From an uncultured Lachnospiraceae bacterium (lineage in GTDB: Bacteria; Bacillota; Clostridia; Lachnospirales; Lachnospiraceae): 5,704 nucleotides of DNA. The stretch covers positions 1 through 5,704 of the forward strand of contig CATYEA010000132.1 of assembly GCA_958405355.1 (NCBI GenBank), written 5' to 3'. Under the pieces are notes generated by a model, which made no database searches, was not told where the DNA came from, and saw nothing but the letters and a program-made list of their open reading frames with translations. Position 1 is the first letter of the stretch; every line of letters begins with the position of its first letter. A program made the position numbers and the translations under genes. This document shows positions 1 to 5,704 of the stretch, piece by piece.

Positions 1-759
1 GGACAAAATGACTGCCTCCGGTGTGTCATCGATGATCAAATCAATACCGGTCATCGTCTCCAACGTACGGATATTACGTCCTTCACGTCCGATGATACGT
101 CCTTTCATTTCATCGTTCGGCAGCGGAACAACAGAAATCGTTGTCTCTGCCACATGATCAGCAGCACATTTCTGAATAGCTGTAACCACGTATTCCTTTG
201 CTTTTTTATTCGCTTCTTCCTTTGCCTTGTTTTCAAGGTCTTTAACTAACATTGCGGTTTCATGCTTAACGTCATCTTCAACCGTTCTTAAAAGATATTC
301 CTTTGCTTGTTCGGAGGTTAAACCTGAGATTCTTTCGAGTTCCTGTACTCTTTTCTGGCTGAGTTCATTTACTTCTGCCAACTGCTTGTTCAATCTGTCC
401 TCGCGTGATGCCAACTGATTTTCTTTCTTCTCAAGGGAATCGGCCTTACGGTCCACAGCTTCTTCTTTGGAAAGTACACGTTTTTCGTACTTCTGCAATT
501 CACTTCTGCGTTCCTTACTTTCTTTTTCAAGCTCATTTTTATTCTTTAAAGCTTCTTCCTTGACTTCAAGAAGGCCTTCACGTTTTTTCGCTTCAGCAGT
601 TTTCATGGCTTCGTCAATAATCTCACGAGCCTTTTCCTCTGCTGAACCAATCTTGGATTCTACGACTTTTTTTCTATAAGAAATCGCCACATTCCAAACG
701 ATAAGGGCAGTAACTAAAACAGCTACAACAATAACTATAACTGCAGTAATTAACGGCAC
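1..759 (-). CDS. rny: Ribonuclease Y, N-terminal 253 residues (3' part cut by window edge)
   Basis: RNase Y is a membrane-anchored endoribonuclease that starts mRNA decay in Bacillota. The reading frame translates from a GTG at 759-757 without a stop to the left edge, giving 253 of the roughly 520 residues usual for the family. Residues 3-27 form one hydrophobic N-terminal membrane anchor ([20 protein letters not shown]). Residues about 30-190 are a highly charged Lys/Glu/Arg-rich coiled coil. A KH RNA-binding domain begins near residue 205, with the GxxG loop G224-R-E-G227 inside [15 protein letters not shown]. The metal-dependent HD catalytic domain would lie beyond the window, so catalytic residues cannot be checked. 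The GTG start is supported by AAGGAGG at 773-767, seven bases upstream, and by the position of the membrane anchor. The gene has its own promoter and follows recX. The identification is firm because anchor, coiled coil and KH sequence occur in the family order. Confidence 0.96.
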   Translation of the reverse strand, partial: MPLITAVIVIVVAVLVTALIVWNVAISYRKKVVESKIGSAEEKAREIIDEAMKTAEAKKREGLLEVKEEALKNKNELEKESKERRSELQKYEKRVLSKEEAVDRKADSLEKKENQLASREDRLNKQLAEVNELSQKRVQELERISGLTSEQAKEYLLRTVEDDVKHETAMLVKDLENKAKEEANKKAKEYVVTAIQKCAADHVAETTISVVPLPNDEMKGRIIGREGRNIRTLETMTGIDLIIDDTPEAVILS

Positions 760-766
760 AGGAGCA

Positions 767-773
767 CCTCCTT
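767..773 (-). promoter_or_regulatory. Ribosome binding site fixing the GTG start of rny
   Basis: The minus strand reads AAGGAGG, a full match to the anti-Shine-Dalgarno sequence, seven bases before GTG at 759-757. No ATG with a comparable site lies near the N-terminal membrane anchor, so this site decides the non-ATG start. Confidence 0.9.
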
Positions 774-808
774 ATTTAGTTTTAATTGTACATAAATACA
801 ACACTTAA

Positions 809-837
809 ATTCTATACTTTTTTTATAATTATGTCAA
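809..837 (-). promoter_or_regulatory. SigA-type promoter of rny
   Basis: On the minus strand a perfect -35 TTGACA (837-832) is followed after 17 bases by a -10 TAGAAT (814-809), five of six matches to TATAAT. An overlapping TATAGA at a 15-base spacing is a poorer alternative. Transcription would begin near 802, giving a leader of about 43 bases before the GTG. The rest of the 760-891 gap is AT-rich and shows no clear terminator hairpin for recX, so recX readthrough into rny is also possible. Confidence 0.82.
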
Positions 838-891
838 GTAGAATTCATGATTGTACTGACATATTGACTAAATATTTGTAAAAAAATTGTC

Positions 892-1497
892 TTATATGCC
901 CAAATCTCTATAAACCGACAGAATATCTCCGCCTTTAAAGCCCCGGCGTGCTAAATAGCGCATCATTCGATCTTTTTCTTTGACCTTCGGGTCCGGATTT
1001 TCTCCCCAGCGCTTCTCAATCAAACGTCGAATTGTTTCTCTGTCCTCCGGAAGCTCCATTCCTTCTTCTGATTCCGATAGCATATGTAAATCTATGCCCT
1101 TGGATGCCAATTCATATTCCAGTTCCTTTCGGCTTTTCGACCGACCTTTATACTCTATGTAATTTCGTGCAAAACGGGCATCATCCACATAGTGGTAACT
1201 GTCTGCATACTCAATGGCCTGATGGATAATTTTCTCCGGAAATCCATCCATCTTTAAACGCTGAATCAGTTCCCTGTGGCTCCGATCCCGAACCTTCAGC
1301 AGGTTCAGCACCCGTAATTTGGCCTTTGGCAGCATATATTCCCGATATATTTTTTCAAGGATCTCATCTGCAATGTCTCTGCCAGCTTCTTCACCAAAAG
1401 AATTCCAGTCCTTTTCAGAAATCATAAAGCTTTCTCCGTCAGCCAGAGTCACTTTTACTTTATTGCGTCCCTTTTTCTCAATGTATGATATAAGCAT
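892..1497 (-). CDS. recX: Regulatory protein RecX
   Basis: RecX is a small cytoplasmic protein that binds the RecA filament and modulates recombinase activity, usually inhibiting it. The 201-residue product is in the normal range for Bacillota RecX. It is built of helical three-helix repeats, with family-typical segments RDRSHRELIQRL (about 70-81), YVDDARFARNYIEYKGRSKSRKELEYEL (about 103-130) and the C-terminal DRMMRYLARRGF (about 176-187). The first 50 residues form the more variable N-terminal extension. The ATG at 1497 is preceded by GGAG (1508-1505) at a seven-base spacing. The gene lies directly after recA on the same strand, 56 bases apart, with an intrinsic terminator between them. I see no separate promoter in that gap, so expression probably depends on readthrough from the SOS-controlled recA promoter. 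The context and motifs make the call firm. Confidence 0.95.
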   Translation of the reverse strand: MLISYIEKKGRNKVKVTLADGESFMISEKDWNSFGEEAGRDIADEILEKIYREYMLPKAKLRVLNLLKVRDRSHRELIQRLKMDGFPEKIIHQAIEYADSYHYVDDARFARNYIEYKGRSKSRKELEYELASKGIDLHMLSESEEGMELPEDRETIRRLIEKRWGENPDPKVKEKDRMMRYLARRGFKGGDILSVYRDLGI

Positions 1498-1511
1498 ATC
1501 TGCACTCCATA

Positions 1512-1543
1512 ATTAAAGAAAAGCCGGTAAATCTACCGGCCTT
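1512..1543 (-). terminator. Intrinsic terminator between recA and recX
   Basis: On the minus strand a perfect 7-bp stem, GCCGGTA (1540-1534) and TACCGGC (1529-1523), closes a four-base GATT loop. It can be lengthened by AAG/TTT pairing and is followed by the T-rich run TTTTCTTTAATT. It begins 10 bases after the recA stop codon. The tail runs up to the recX ribosome binding site, so recX translation signals lie just past the release point. Confidence 0.88.
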
Positions 1544-1553
1544 CCATTTTTTC

Positions 1554-2663
1554 TTATAATTCTTCTGTCCCACTCACTGTTTCCTCAACGGCTTCAGCCA
1601 CTGGTGCAGTCTCACCCTTTTTAGCTTCTTCCGGTGCTTCGACAGCACCACCCAGTCCGTAATGTGCCCGGACCTTCTGTGCGACCTCTTCCATAATTTC
1701 CGGATTATCTCTCAGATAGGTCTTGGCGTTTTCACGTCCCTGTCCAATCTTTGCACCATTATAAGAATACCATGCGCCGCTCTTCACAATAATATCTACA
1801 TTAGCGGCTAAATCCAGAATATCACCTTCTCTGGAAATTCCTTTACCAAACATAATGTCAAATTCTGCTTCTTTAAATGGCGGAGCAATCTTATTCTTAA
1901 CAACTTTAACACGGGTACGGTTACCGATGACTTCGCCATTCATTTTCAGAGATTCAATACGACGAATATCCATACGCACCGATGAATAAAATTTTAATGC
2001 CCGTCCGCCGGTGGTCGTCTCCGGACTTCCGAACATTACACCGACTTTTTCACGAAGCTGATTAATAAAGATAACAACACAGTTGGATTTACTGATAACT
2101 GCCGTCAGTTTTCTGAGGGCCTGAGACATCAAACGGGCTTGAAGACCCACATGAGCATCGCCCATCTCTCCGTCAATTTCAGCCTTTGGTACAAGGGCAG
2201 CAACCGAGTCAATGACAACAATATCAATGGCACCGGAACGCACCATCGTCTCTGCAATTTCCAGCGCCTGCTCACCATTATCCGGCTGAGAAATATAAAG
2301 GTTATCAATATCTACGCCAATATTCCTTGCATATGCTGGATCCAGGGCATGTTCCGCATCAATAAATCCGGCGATACCGCCAAGTTTCTGAACTTCAGCG
2401 ACCATATGAAGAGTCACTGTGGTCTTACCGGAAGATTCCGGACCATAAATCTCGATGATACGTCCTTTAGGTACACCGCCGAGTCCAAGGGCCAGATCCA
2501 GGCTTAATGCTCCGGTAGGTACAGTTTCCACATCCATATTTGCTCTGTTATCGCCCAGCTTCATCACCGAGCCTTTACCGTACTGCTTCTCTATATGTGC
2601 AATCGCTGCATCCAGCGCTTTCATCTTATCGACTTTATCTACTTTGTCTGCTTTGTTTCCCAT
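1554..2663 (-). CDS. recA: Recombinase RecA
   Basis: RecA forms ATP-dependent filaments on single-stranded DNA, catalyses homologous pairing and strand exchange, and stimulates LexA self-cleavage in the SOS response. The product is 369 residues, slightly longer than the E. coli protein (353). Visible parts include the N-terminal helix region ([22 protein letters not shown], 16-37), Walker A GPESSGKT (74-81), catalytic Glu104 in DAEHALDP, Walker B IVVIDS ending near D152, DNA-binding loop L1 ([12 protein letters not shown], about 162-173), the ATP-sensing Gln202 in FINQLREK, and loop L2 ([18 protein letters not shown], about 208-225). The C-terminal tail from about 340 is acidic and Ala/Glu/Val-rich, as is usual. 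All key residues are present. The ATG at 2663 has AAGGAG (2678-2673) nine bases upstream. Residues 5-13 are a short ADK-VDK-VDK tandem repeat. A LexA box and strong promoter lie just upstream. Confidence 0.99.
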   Translation of the reverse strand: MGNKADKVDKVDKMKALDAAIAHIEKQYGKGSVMKLGDNRANMDVETVPTGALSLDLALGLGGVPKGRIIEIYGPESSGKTTVTLHMVAEVQKLGGIAGFIDAEHALDPAYARNIGVDIDNLYISQPDNGEQALEIAETMVRSGAIDIVVIDSVAALVPKAEIDGEMGDAHVGLQARLMSQALRKLTAVISKSNCVVIFINQLREKVGVMFGSPETTTGGRALKFYSSVRMDIRRIESLKMNGEVIGNRTRVKVVKNKIAPPFKEAEFDIMFGKGISREGDILDLAANVDIIVKSGAWYSYNGAKIGQGRENAKTYLRDNPEIMEEVAQKVRAHYGLGGAVEAPEEAKKGETAPVAEAVEETVSGTEEL

Positions 2664-2695
2664 ATATCATTTCTCCTTATCTGAAGCTTTATTTC

Positions 2696-2707
2696 GAACA
2701 TTTGTTC
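2696..2707 (-). promoter_or_regulatory. LexA (DinR/Cheo) operator of recA
   Basis: The minus strand reads GAAC-AAAT-GTTC, a perfect inverted repeat that fits the Bacillota LexA consensus GAAC-RNRY-GTTC, including the R and Y positions of the spacer. It lies just downstream of the -10 box, at about +5 to +16 of the predicted transcript, so bound LexA would block promoter clearance. Together with the RecA product this supports SOS induction. Only one such site was seen in the window. Confidence 0.92.
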
Positions 2708-2718
2708 ACTCTGTGTTT

Positions 2719-2747
2719 ATCATACACGATTTTTTTCTCTCTGTCAA
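2719..2747 (-). promoter_or_regulatory. SigA-type promoter of recA
   Basis: On the minus strand a perfect -35 TTGACA (2747-2742) is separated by 17 bases from a -10 TATGAT (2724-2719), five of six matches to TATAAT. Predicted start is near 2712, giving a leader of about 50 bases that holds the LexA box and the ribosome binding site. This is a strong promoter, as expected for a gene needed in quantity once LexA is removed. Confidence 0.9.
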
Positions 2748-2795
2748 TGATTATATCGCCATTTTTTCCCAGGGTAAATCACAATCTTCCGACAA

Positions 2796-3668
2796 TTATA
2801 CCTCTGATTGGACATCGTTATCTTCAATCACATAATCTTCCAGAGAAATCACTTTAAAAAACCGGCCCTTTTTCAGTCCATAAAGTCCCAAAAGTCCAAT
2901 CATACAAAAAAGAACAATACCAATTGAATACTGCATGGAGGACATCGGACGCAGCTGGTTCATGGCCAGAGACGATAAATTACTGACAATATGAAAGACC
3001 ATCGGTGCCATAAAACTTCCGCAGCGTTTATAAGCAAAGATCATGAGCAGCGAAAAAACAAAAGCATAAACCAACTGAATCATTGTACCATGATAAAGAC
3101 CAAATAAAAGACTTGTCAAAATAACGCCGGCTGTCTCACTGCCGTAATTGCTGATTCGTTCAAAGATAAGTCCCCGAAACATCAATTCCTCCGAAATCGG
3201 CATCAAAAAACCTATGACCAGAACCTGCAAATACAATGGTTCGGAATAAATTCCCCGTGCAATCCGGGCATAATCCACATCATACCGGAAGAGTTCAAAA
3301 GCGTTCACTCCCAGATTAAAAGCCACTGTCAGACCAATAGCCACGAGCGCTACATAGATATATTTCTTATACACTGGTTTTAGCGTTTGGAGACGATAGG
3401 GCCGTTTCATCCATTCTTTATTTAACATTCGATAAAAAATTGGAATAGAAATGACTGCGGCAATTCCGGAAATCAAAACCACATTTTTATTCAGCATTTC
3501 ATAAGCCGCATTTTTCAGTTCCAGTATCTGAGCATCGTTTAGTACGGCTTCCGGCGCTACCGCACTGTTCATAAACGTAAGGGTTGCACAAAATGTTACC
3601 AGATATTGAATTAATATAAAAATCACCATCGGCGATATAACGCCCACCGCGCGTCTAAAAGCATTCAT
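2796..3668 (-). CDS. CPBP family intramembrane glutamic endopeptidase (CAAX/Abi type)
   Basis: This 290-residue polytopic membrane protein carries the family's active-site motifs. They are EExxxR (E160-E161-L-M-F-R165), FxxxH (F189-G-L-Y-H193) and HxxxN (H226-I-V-S-N230), all within or next to hydrophobic helices. About eight membrane segments can be picked out, near 8-30, 62-79, 102-122, 146-160, 178-195, 197-213, 219-236 and 246-264, with a soluble loop at about 33-60 and an acidic C-terminal tail (SLEDYVIEDNDVQSEV). In eukaryotes the family trims CAAX-prenylated proteins; bacterial members are linked to bacteriocin self-protection or have unknown substrates, and no substrate is visible here. 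The ATG at 3668 has only a weak, distant site (GAAGG, 12 bases away), and an in-frame TAA just upstream excludes a longer form. No bacteriocin gene lies nearby. The gene sits between the rnpB terminator and the recA promoter, with no clear promoter or terminator of its own. The family call is firm; the function is open. Confidence 0.9.
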   Translation of the reverse strand: MNAFRRAVGVISPMVIFILIQYLVTFCATLTFMNSAVAPEAVLNDAQILELKNAAYEMLNKNVVLISGIAAVISIPIFYRMLNKEWMKRPYRLQTLKPVYKKYIYVALVAIGLTVAFNLGVNAFELFRYDVDYARIARGIYSEPLYLQVLVIGFLMPISEELMFRGLIFERISNYGSETAGVILTSLLFGLYHGTMIQLVYAFVFSLLMIFAYKRCGSFMAPMVFHIVSNLSSLAMNQLRPMSSMQYSIGIVLFCMIGLLGLYGLKKGRFFKVISLEDYVIEDNDVQSEV

Positions 3669-3716
3669 TGTATATTCTTACCTTCTTTTGTCTGACATTG
3701 TTTTCGGATAATACAG

Positions 3717-3747
3717 AAAAAAGACACTGAAAATCAGTATCTTTTTT
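3717..3747 (-). terminator. Intrinsic terminator of rnpB
   Basis: On the minus strand an 8-bp stem, GATACTGA (3741-3734) with TCAGTGTC (3730-3723) including one T-G wobble, closes a three-base TTT loop. It is flanked by six A upstream and six T downstream, which extends the pairing. It follows directly on the 3' strand of RNase P helix P1. Because A and T runs flank it symmetrically it could also work on the plus strand, although no plus-strand gene needs it. Confidence 0.92.
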
Positions 3748-4097
3748 CCAAGTCTGTCTGTAAGCCGAGTTATGTTAAAAATGGTCATCTATCTCGACTT
3801 CCTGTTACCAGGAAGCTCCAGCGACCTACCCTGAGACACGACGGGCCGCCGTATCGTCTCATGTGCGGTCTTGCTTCGGATGGGGTTTACATGGCTCCCC
3901 CTGTTACCAAAGGGACGGTGGGCTCTTACCCCGCCTTTCCACCCTTACCGGCCAAAAGCCGGCGGTTTATTTCTGTTGCACTTTCCTTAGAGTCACCTCC
4001 ACCGGACGTTATCCGGCATCCTGCCCTGTGAAGCTCGGACTTTCCTCACCTGAAACCTTTCGGTATATACAGGCGCGACCATTCAACAGACTTGAAA
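3748..4097 (-). ncRNA. rnpB: RNase P RNA, bacterial class A
   Basis: This is the catalytic RNA of RNase P, which removes 5' leaders from precursor tRNAs together with the small protein RnpA (not in this window). About 350 nt is normal for class A. Helix P1 is a 9-bp perfect pairing of CAAGTCTGT (4094-4086) with ACAGACTTG (3757-3749). The conserved GAGGAAAGTCCGAGC (4047-4033) pairs as helix P4 with the 3' CATAACTCGGCTTA (3774-3761), leaving the universal bulged U (base 4039). Also present are GTAAGAGC, AAGGGTGGAAAGG, GAAGCAAGACC, GGGTAGG (3831-3825) and AGATAGATGACC, all matching the E. coli M1 RNA order. Two hairpins with GUAA loops (3914-3897 and 3815-3798) fit L14 and L18 of class A. Class B, typical of Bacilli, does not fit. 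Ends are inferred from P1, the promoter and the terminator and may be off by a few bases. Confidence 0.97.
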
Positions 4098-4101
4098 CAT
4101 T

Positions 4102-4130
4102 ATATTATCACTCTTTCATTTATTTGTAAA
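4102..4130 (-). promoter_or_regulatory. Promoter of rnpB
   Basis: On the minus strand a -35-like TTTACA (4130-4125) is followed after 17 bases by TAATAT (4107-4102), preceded by TGA, giving an extended -10 (TGnTAATAT). The predicted start at about 4095-4097 coincides with the first base pairs of helix P1. An overlapping perfect TATAAT at 4104-4099 has a poor 20-base spacing and would start transcription inside P1, so it is less likely. The -35 box begins five bases after the kinase stop codon, and no terminator separates the two genes. Confidence 0.75.
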
Positions 4131-4135
4131 GAGTT

Positions 4136-5704
4136 CTAAACGTTAAAATAACTGCCTCCGATAAATTCTCTTAAAATAGAATTCTTTGGAACATGTTCAC
4201 TGGTAACGCCGATAAAGTAGTCCAAAAATTTCAAAAGCCGTTTTGCTTCTTCATATTCGGGCTGTTCCGGACGTATCCGGAATAGCAGAGGTTCCGCAAA
4301 CTGTTTCAATACAGAGAGCTCGTAAATCAGCGCTGAATTGAATTGAGCGTCAGCATTTTCCTGATATGGGAAAATATTGAACTCTTCTCCCCGGCGCACT
4401 GAATTCCACATGGCAATGGTATGGGCAGCCTGAGTTCCACGATGGGCCGCATCCCGGACAATTCGGCGGATCAGCCGTCCGTCAGTGGTAGCGATCCGGT
4501 TATGCTCATCCAGATTCAACTGGGTTAAAGCACTGATATATACTCTGAATTTATCATCCTTCGGAATACTGTAAGTCAGTGCATCATTCAGACAATGAAT
4601 ACCTTCAATAACAAGAACATCCTCGTTGGATATCTGCATGAAGTTGTTTTTGCCGTACTCGGATTTTCCGCTGACAAAATTAAAGATTGGCAATTCTACC
4701 CGTTCTCCAGCCAAAAGAGCAATTAAGTCCTTATTAAACTGTTCGATATTTAGAGCTTCCAGACACTCAAAATTATAATTACCATCTTCATCCCTTGGTG
4801 TTTTTTCTCTGTCCACAAAATAATTATCCACCGGAATCGGATGCGGCTTCAGTCCCTTTGCCCGAAGCTGAACACTCAGTCTGTGTGAAAATGTCGTCTT
4901 TCCTGAGGAAGACGGTCCGGCGATCAGGACGATGCGTTTCCCACTGTTAAAAATATCCTCAGCGATATCTGCGATATTCTTTTCCTGAAGTGCCTCTGAG
5001 ACAAGCATCAGTTCCATAAATTCCCCATTGGCAATACAATCATTTAACTGTCCTGCGTTGCATATTTCAAGCCGTTCCCCCCACGTTGTAGACTCTTTGA
5101 GAACATTGAAAATCTTCTCCGACGGCTGAAACTTCTGAATAATTTCCGGTGCTTCGGCCACAGGCATCTGCATAACAAAGCCTTCACGGTAAGGAATCAG
5201 TTCAAACCGGCTGATGTAACCGGTGGACGGCGCCATATAGCCATAATAGTAGTCGCAAATATCTTCCAATTGATACATATTCACCCGGGATGCTCTCCGG
5301 TATTTGAGAAGCTTGACCTTTTCGGTCATTCCATTTGCCTCAAATGCAGCGGTTGCTTCTTCTGTAGTTACTGTCCGCTTGATGATCGGAAGGTTTCTAT
5401 CCCTCAGAACCTCCATCCGCTGCTGAAGTTTTTCAAGAAGCTCTTGTTCAATTGGCATATGTCCGGCAATCTCACAATAATACCCCTTATGCACGGAAAA
5501 CTGAACAATCAGTTTCTCATTTTTTCCAAGAATATCAGAAACCGCCTTTGTCAGCATTAATGTGGCGGTTCTCCGATAGGACTGCTCACCGATTTTTTCT
5601 CCGGTAGTCACAAATTCTATATTTGCATCTTCTCTGACATGCTTGTATAATTCTTTTAACTTACCATTTAACCGCGCCATAATGATACGATGCGGATATC
5701 TGTC
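4136..5704 (-). CDS. Uridine kinase-like nucleoside kinase with ThrRS-like N-terminal region (5' end outside window)
   Basis: The C-terminal half is a P-loop kinase of the uridine kinase/phosphoribulokinase family, expected to phosphorylate a nucleoside such as uridine. Counted from the Met at 5680, it has Walker A GPSSSGKT (255-262), the substrate-side VDNYF (284-288), the Walker B-like VLVIEGIH (355-362) and the arginine-rich lid RLIRRIVRDAAHRG (402-415). The N-terminal part resembles the end of a TGS domain (NGKLKELYKHVREDANIEFV) followed by a second-additional-domain-like segment (SYRRTATLMLTKAV, then HKGYYCEI) as in threonyl-tRNA synthetase; the HxxxH residues of that domain are replaced. 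The frame stays open through eight codons upstream of 5680 to the window edge (DRYPHRII), and the Met at 5680 has no ribosome binding site, so it is probably internal and the TGS domain starts outside. The visible part is 522 residues; the family is commonly about 550. The stop is TAG at 4138-4136. Confidence 0.9.
   Translation of the reverse strand, partial: DRYPHRIIMARLNGKLKELYKHVREDANIEFVTTGEKIGEQSYRRTATLMLTKAVSDILGKNEKLIVQFSVHKGYYCEIAGHMPIEQELLEKLQQRMEVLRDRNLPIIKRTVTTEEATAAFEANGMTEKVKLLKYRRASRVNMYQLEDICDYYYGYMAPSTGYISRFELIPYREGFVMQMPVAEAPEIIQKFQPSEKIFNVLKESTTWGERLEICNAGQLNDCIANGEFMELMLVSEALQEKNIADIAEDIFNSGKRIVLIAGPSSSGKTTFSHRLSVQLRAKGLKPHPIPVDNYFVDREKTPRDEDGNYNFECLEALNIEQFNKDLIALLAGERVELPIFNFVSGKSEYGKNNFMQISNEDVLVIEGIHCLNDALTYSIPKDDKFRVYISALTQLNLDEHNRIATTDGRLIRRIVRDAAHRGTQAAHTIAMWNSVRRGEEFNIFPYQENADAQFNSALIYELSVLKQFAEPLLFRIRPEQPEYEEAKRLLKFLDYFIGVTSEHVPKNSILREFIGGSYFNV

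Noticed and set aside
227..679. Serine/phenylalanine-rich plus-strand frames
   Set aside because: They are antisense to the Lys/Glu-rich coiled coil of RNase Y, which automatically gives Ser/Phe/Leu-rich readings on the other strand.
858..885. Possible AT-only hairpin after recX
   Set aside because: The stem is about five A-T pairs with no GC and no proper T-tract position, too weak to call a terminator.
980..1516. Three short plus-strand frames opposite recX
   Set aside because: They are antisense to a clear recX gene, with no ribosome binding sites or family resemblance.
2139..2507. Plus-strand open frame of 122 codons
   Set aside because: It is antisense to the most conserved part of recA and simply mirrors its codon pattern.
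2761..2780. CCCTGGG near an A-run after the CPBP gene as a terminator
   Set aside because: The loop would be a single base and the stem three pairs, so no stable hairpin can form.
2455..2857. Two overlapping plus-strand frames of 126 and 105 codons
   Set aside because: They run across the recA 5' end, its promoter and the end of the protease gene, overlap each other, and resemble no protein family.
3678..3698. Minus-strand six-codon leader frame MSDKRR ending just before the CPBP start
   Set aside because: It has no ribosome binding site and no attenuation structure around it; such a short frame is expected by chance.
3863..4129. Plus-strand open frame of 88 codons
   Set aside because: It lies antisense to the RNase P RNA gene, has no ribosome binding site and no recognisable domain; the conserved RNA structure explains the sequence.
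5270..5560. Plus-strand open frame of 96 codons
   Set aside because: It is antisense to the ThrRS-like part of the kinase and has no supporting signals.

Overview
The window looks like a piece of core chromosome from a Gram-positive Clostridia-type bacterium, most likely near the Lachnospiraceae. The reasons are the moderately low GC content, strong AGGAGG-type ribosome binding sites, a Bacillota-style LexA (Cheo/DinR) box in front of recA, a class A rather than Bacilli-type class B RNase P RNA, and a nucleoside kinase with a threonyl-tRNA synthetase-like N-terminus. The family assignment is inference.

Every gene lies on the minus strand, so in transcription order the layout runs from the right edge to the left. 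(1) 5704-4136 is a uridine kinase-like protein with an N-terminal ThrRS-like region; its start lies outside the window. (2) 4097-3748 is rnpB, the RNase P RNA, with its own promoter just after the kinase stop codon and a strong symmetrical terminator at 3747-3717. (3) 3668-2796 is a CPBP-family membrane protease. (4) 2663-1554 is recA, with a near-consensus promoter and a perfect LexA box. (5) After an intrinsic terminator at 1543-1512 comes recX, 1497-892. (6) 759-1 is the N-terminal half of rny (RNase Y), starting at GTG behind its own near-consensus promoter and running off the left edge.

Functionally there are two themes. One is DNA repair: RecA recombinase and its modulator RecX, with SOS control visible at recA and a terminator between them that should keep RecX below RecA. 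The other is RNA processing: RNase P RNA and the membrane-anchored endoribonuclease RNase Y. The kinase and the CPBP protease have no evident link to either theme.

I found no mobile element, CRISPR array, tRNA, riboswitch or undescribed system. The only non-protein stretch longer than 300 bases is filled by rnpB. The most useful observations are control sites and gene-boundary corrections rather than a new system.
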